In this document: positions 13,686 to 15,103 of the stretch, piece after piece
How the letters are laid out: each line of letters begins with the position of its first letter
Numbering within the stretch: position 1 is the stretch's first letter
Source: an uncultured Collinsella sp.
GTDB taxonomy: Bacteria > Actinomycetota > Coriobacteriia > Coriobacteriales > Coriobacteriaceae
Length of the DNA stretch: 15,103 nucleotides
NCBI GenBank assembly: GCA_934650975.1
Contig: CAKUFW010000048.1
Coordinates: 1 to 15,103 of the forward strand
Direction of reading: 5' to 3'
Position numbers and translations under genes: made by a program
Notes under the pieces: model-generated
Databases searched by the model: none
Told to the model about the DNA's origin: nothing
Seen by the model: the letters and a program-made list of their open reading frames with translations, nothing else

Positions 13686-15098
13686 ATGGACGCAACCGCA
13701 ATTATCCTCGCTGCCGGCGAGGGCACCCGCATGAAGTCGAACCATTGCAAGGTTTCGCACAAGATCCTGGGCAAGCCCATGGTCCAGTGGATCGTCGACG
13801 CCACCATCAAGGCCGGCTGCAGCCGCGTCGTGGTCGTCATCGGCAGCCACGCCGACGAAATGCGCGCCCTCATCGACGGCGCCTATGCCAACAGCGCCAC
13901 CAAGGTCGAGTGCGTCGAGCAGACCGAGCGCCTGGGCACCGGCCACGCCGTAAAGGTCGCGCTCGAGGCTTGCGGCATCACGCAAGGCCCCGTCGTCGTG
14001 CTCAACGGTGACCTGCCGCTCATCACCGCCGACACCGTCGCCAAGTTCGCGCAGACCGTCGCCACCGGCGAGCTCGCCTGCACCGTCATGACCATGACCC
14101 CGCCCGACCCCTTTGGCTACGGCCGCATCAAGCTGGGCGCCGACGGCCAGATCGAGCGCATCATCGAGCAGAAGGATTGCACGCCCGAGCAGGCTGCCAC
14201 GCTGCTGGAGTGCAACGCCGGCTGCTACGCCTTCGACGGCGCACAGCTCGCTGCCCACATTAACGAGATCGGCAACGACAACGCGCAGTCCGAGTATTAC
14301 TTGCCCGACATGCTCGAGATCCTCAAAGGTCACGGCCAGGCAGTCTCCATCTTCCACTGCGATGACTACCGCGACGGCCTGGGCGTCAACAGCCGCATCC
14401 AGCTCGCACAGCTCACCGCTATCGCGCGCGACCGCATCAACGAGCACTGGATGGCCGAGGGCGTCACCTTCATCGACCCCACGCAGGCTTGGATCGGCCC
14501 CGACGCCACCATCGGCCGCGACACCGTCGTGTGGCCGCAGACGCATCTAATCGGCCACGTCACCGTGGGCGAGGAGTGCCAGCTCGGCCCCAACAGCCGC
14601 CTCACCGACACCACCGTCGGCAGCGGCTGCGTCATCGACGAGACCATCGCCATCGAAGCCGTCATCGAGAACGGCGTCGACTGCGGCCCGCGCGCCTACC
14701 TGCGCCCGGGCACCCACATGCTCGACGGATCCAAGGCCGGCACGCACGTGGAGATCAAGAAGTCCACGATCGGCGAGGGCTCCAAGGTGCCGCACCTGTC
14801 CTACATCGGCGACACCACCATGGGCTCCGGCGTCAATGTGGGCGCGGGCTCCATCACCTGCAACTACGACGGCGTCCACAAGCACAAGACCGTCATCGGC
14901 AAGGATGCCTTCATCGGCTCCGATACCATGATGGTCGCGCCCGCTCAGATCGGCGACGGCGCGCTCGTTGCCGCCGGCTCTGTCATCACCGAGCCGGTCC
15001 CGGCCGACGCGCTCGGTCTGGGCCGCGCCCGTCAGGTAAATATTGAGGGCTGGGCCGCCGATTATCGCCGCCGTCTGCACGAGGACGACGAGGTATAA
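13686..15098 (+). CDS. glmU: Bifunctional GlmU: N-acetylglucosamine-1-phosphate uridylyltransferase / glucosamine-1-phosphate acetyltransferase
   Basis: Complete predicted 470-residue enzyme making UDP-GlcNAc for peptidoglycan. It acetylates glucosamine-1-phosphate at the C-terminal domain and adds UMP at the N-terminal domain. The uridylyltransferase part has LAAGEGTRMK near residue 8, QTERLGTGHAV, NGDLPLI, GYGRI and NAGCYAFD. After the VNSRIQLAQL hinge comes a left-handed beta-helix of hexapeptide repeats with RPGT, GTHVEIKKS, the catalytic histidine in VPHLSYIGD and GAGSITCNYDG. Length is as usual (about 455-470). The ATG at 13686-13688 has AGGAG (13676-13680) 5 nt upstream. The longer open frame from 13425 crosses the divergent EcfT gene and is not used. 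The window ends 5 nt after the stop, so downstream partners (prs is common) cannot be seen. Confidence 0.98.
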   Translation: MDATAIILAAGEGTRMKSNHCKVSHKILGKPMVQWIVDATIKAGCSRVVVVIGSHADEMRALIDGAYANSATKVECVEQTERLGTGHAVKVALEACGITQGPVVVLNGDLPLITADTVAKFAQTVATGELACTVMTMTPPDPFGYGRIKLGADGQIERIIEQKDCTPEQAATLLECNAGCYAFDGAQLAAHINEIGNDNAQSEYYLPDMLEILKGHGQAVSIFHCDDYRDGLGVNSRIQLAQLTAIARDRINEHWMAEGVTFIDPTQAWIGPDATIGRDTVVWPQTHLIGHVTVGEECQLGPNSRLTDTTVGSGCVIDETIAIEAVIENGVDCGPRAYLRPGTHMLDGSKAGTHVEIKKSTIGEGSKVPHLSYIGDTTMGSGVNVGAGSITCNYDGVHKHKTVIGKDAFIGSDTMMVAPAQIGDGALVAAGSVITEPVPADALGLGRARQVNIEGWAADYRRRLHEDDEV

Positions 15099-15103
15099 CG
15101 TTT

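Overview
This GC-rich window looks like the chromosome of an actinobacterium of the class Coriobacteriia, most likely Collinsella or a close relative. The reasons are high G+C with many GCC/CGC/GAG codons, a multi-membrane-span LuxR-type regulator typical of that class, a fused FolP-FolK protein, and intergenic space packed with short palindromic repeats. The genus is inferred from overall character; no 16S or other marker gene is present.

Layout. 1-144: hairpins, including a probable terminator of the leftward folate operon. 145-3433 (minus): a sirtuin, then a bifunctional dihydropteroate synthase/HPPK with a large insert inside the synthase domain, then a degenerate biotin-ligase-like protein. 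3547-4365 (plus): exodeoxyribonuclease III, divergent from the sirtuin and followed by a strong intrinsic terminator. 4366-5074: about 700 bp without a gene, made of at least four inverted repeats and one 44-bp direct repeat. 5075-5776 (minus): an orphan ECF-transporter S component. 5966-6469 (minus): an unrecognised membrane protein. 6540-7571 (minus): a membrane-bound LuxR-type regulator. 7730-10784 (minus): a YtcJ-like amidohydrolase and a MATE exporter, separated by 1 nt and probably translationally coupled. 10785-11145: 361 bp without a supported gene, with loosely repeated AAAACGG-type sites. 11146-13475 (minus): a two-domain ECF ATPase and its EcfT partner, overlapping by 1 nt, with no S gene beside them. 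13686-15098 (plus): complete glmU.

How the genes work together. folP-folK supplies the pterin steps of folate synthesis. The ATPase plus EcfT form the energising half of a vitamin or metal importer, which may serve the S component encoded 5.4 kb away or others elsewhere. The amidohydrolase-MATE pair looks like a hydrolyse-and-export unit. The LuxR-type regulator and small membrane protein downstream on the same strand are candidates to control or assist it. GlmU makes UDP-GlcNAc for the cell wall. The most unusual parts are the amidohydrolase/MATE/LuxR cluster, the degenerate BirA-like protein, the FolP insert and the repeat mosaic. Nothing here proves a new system.
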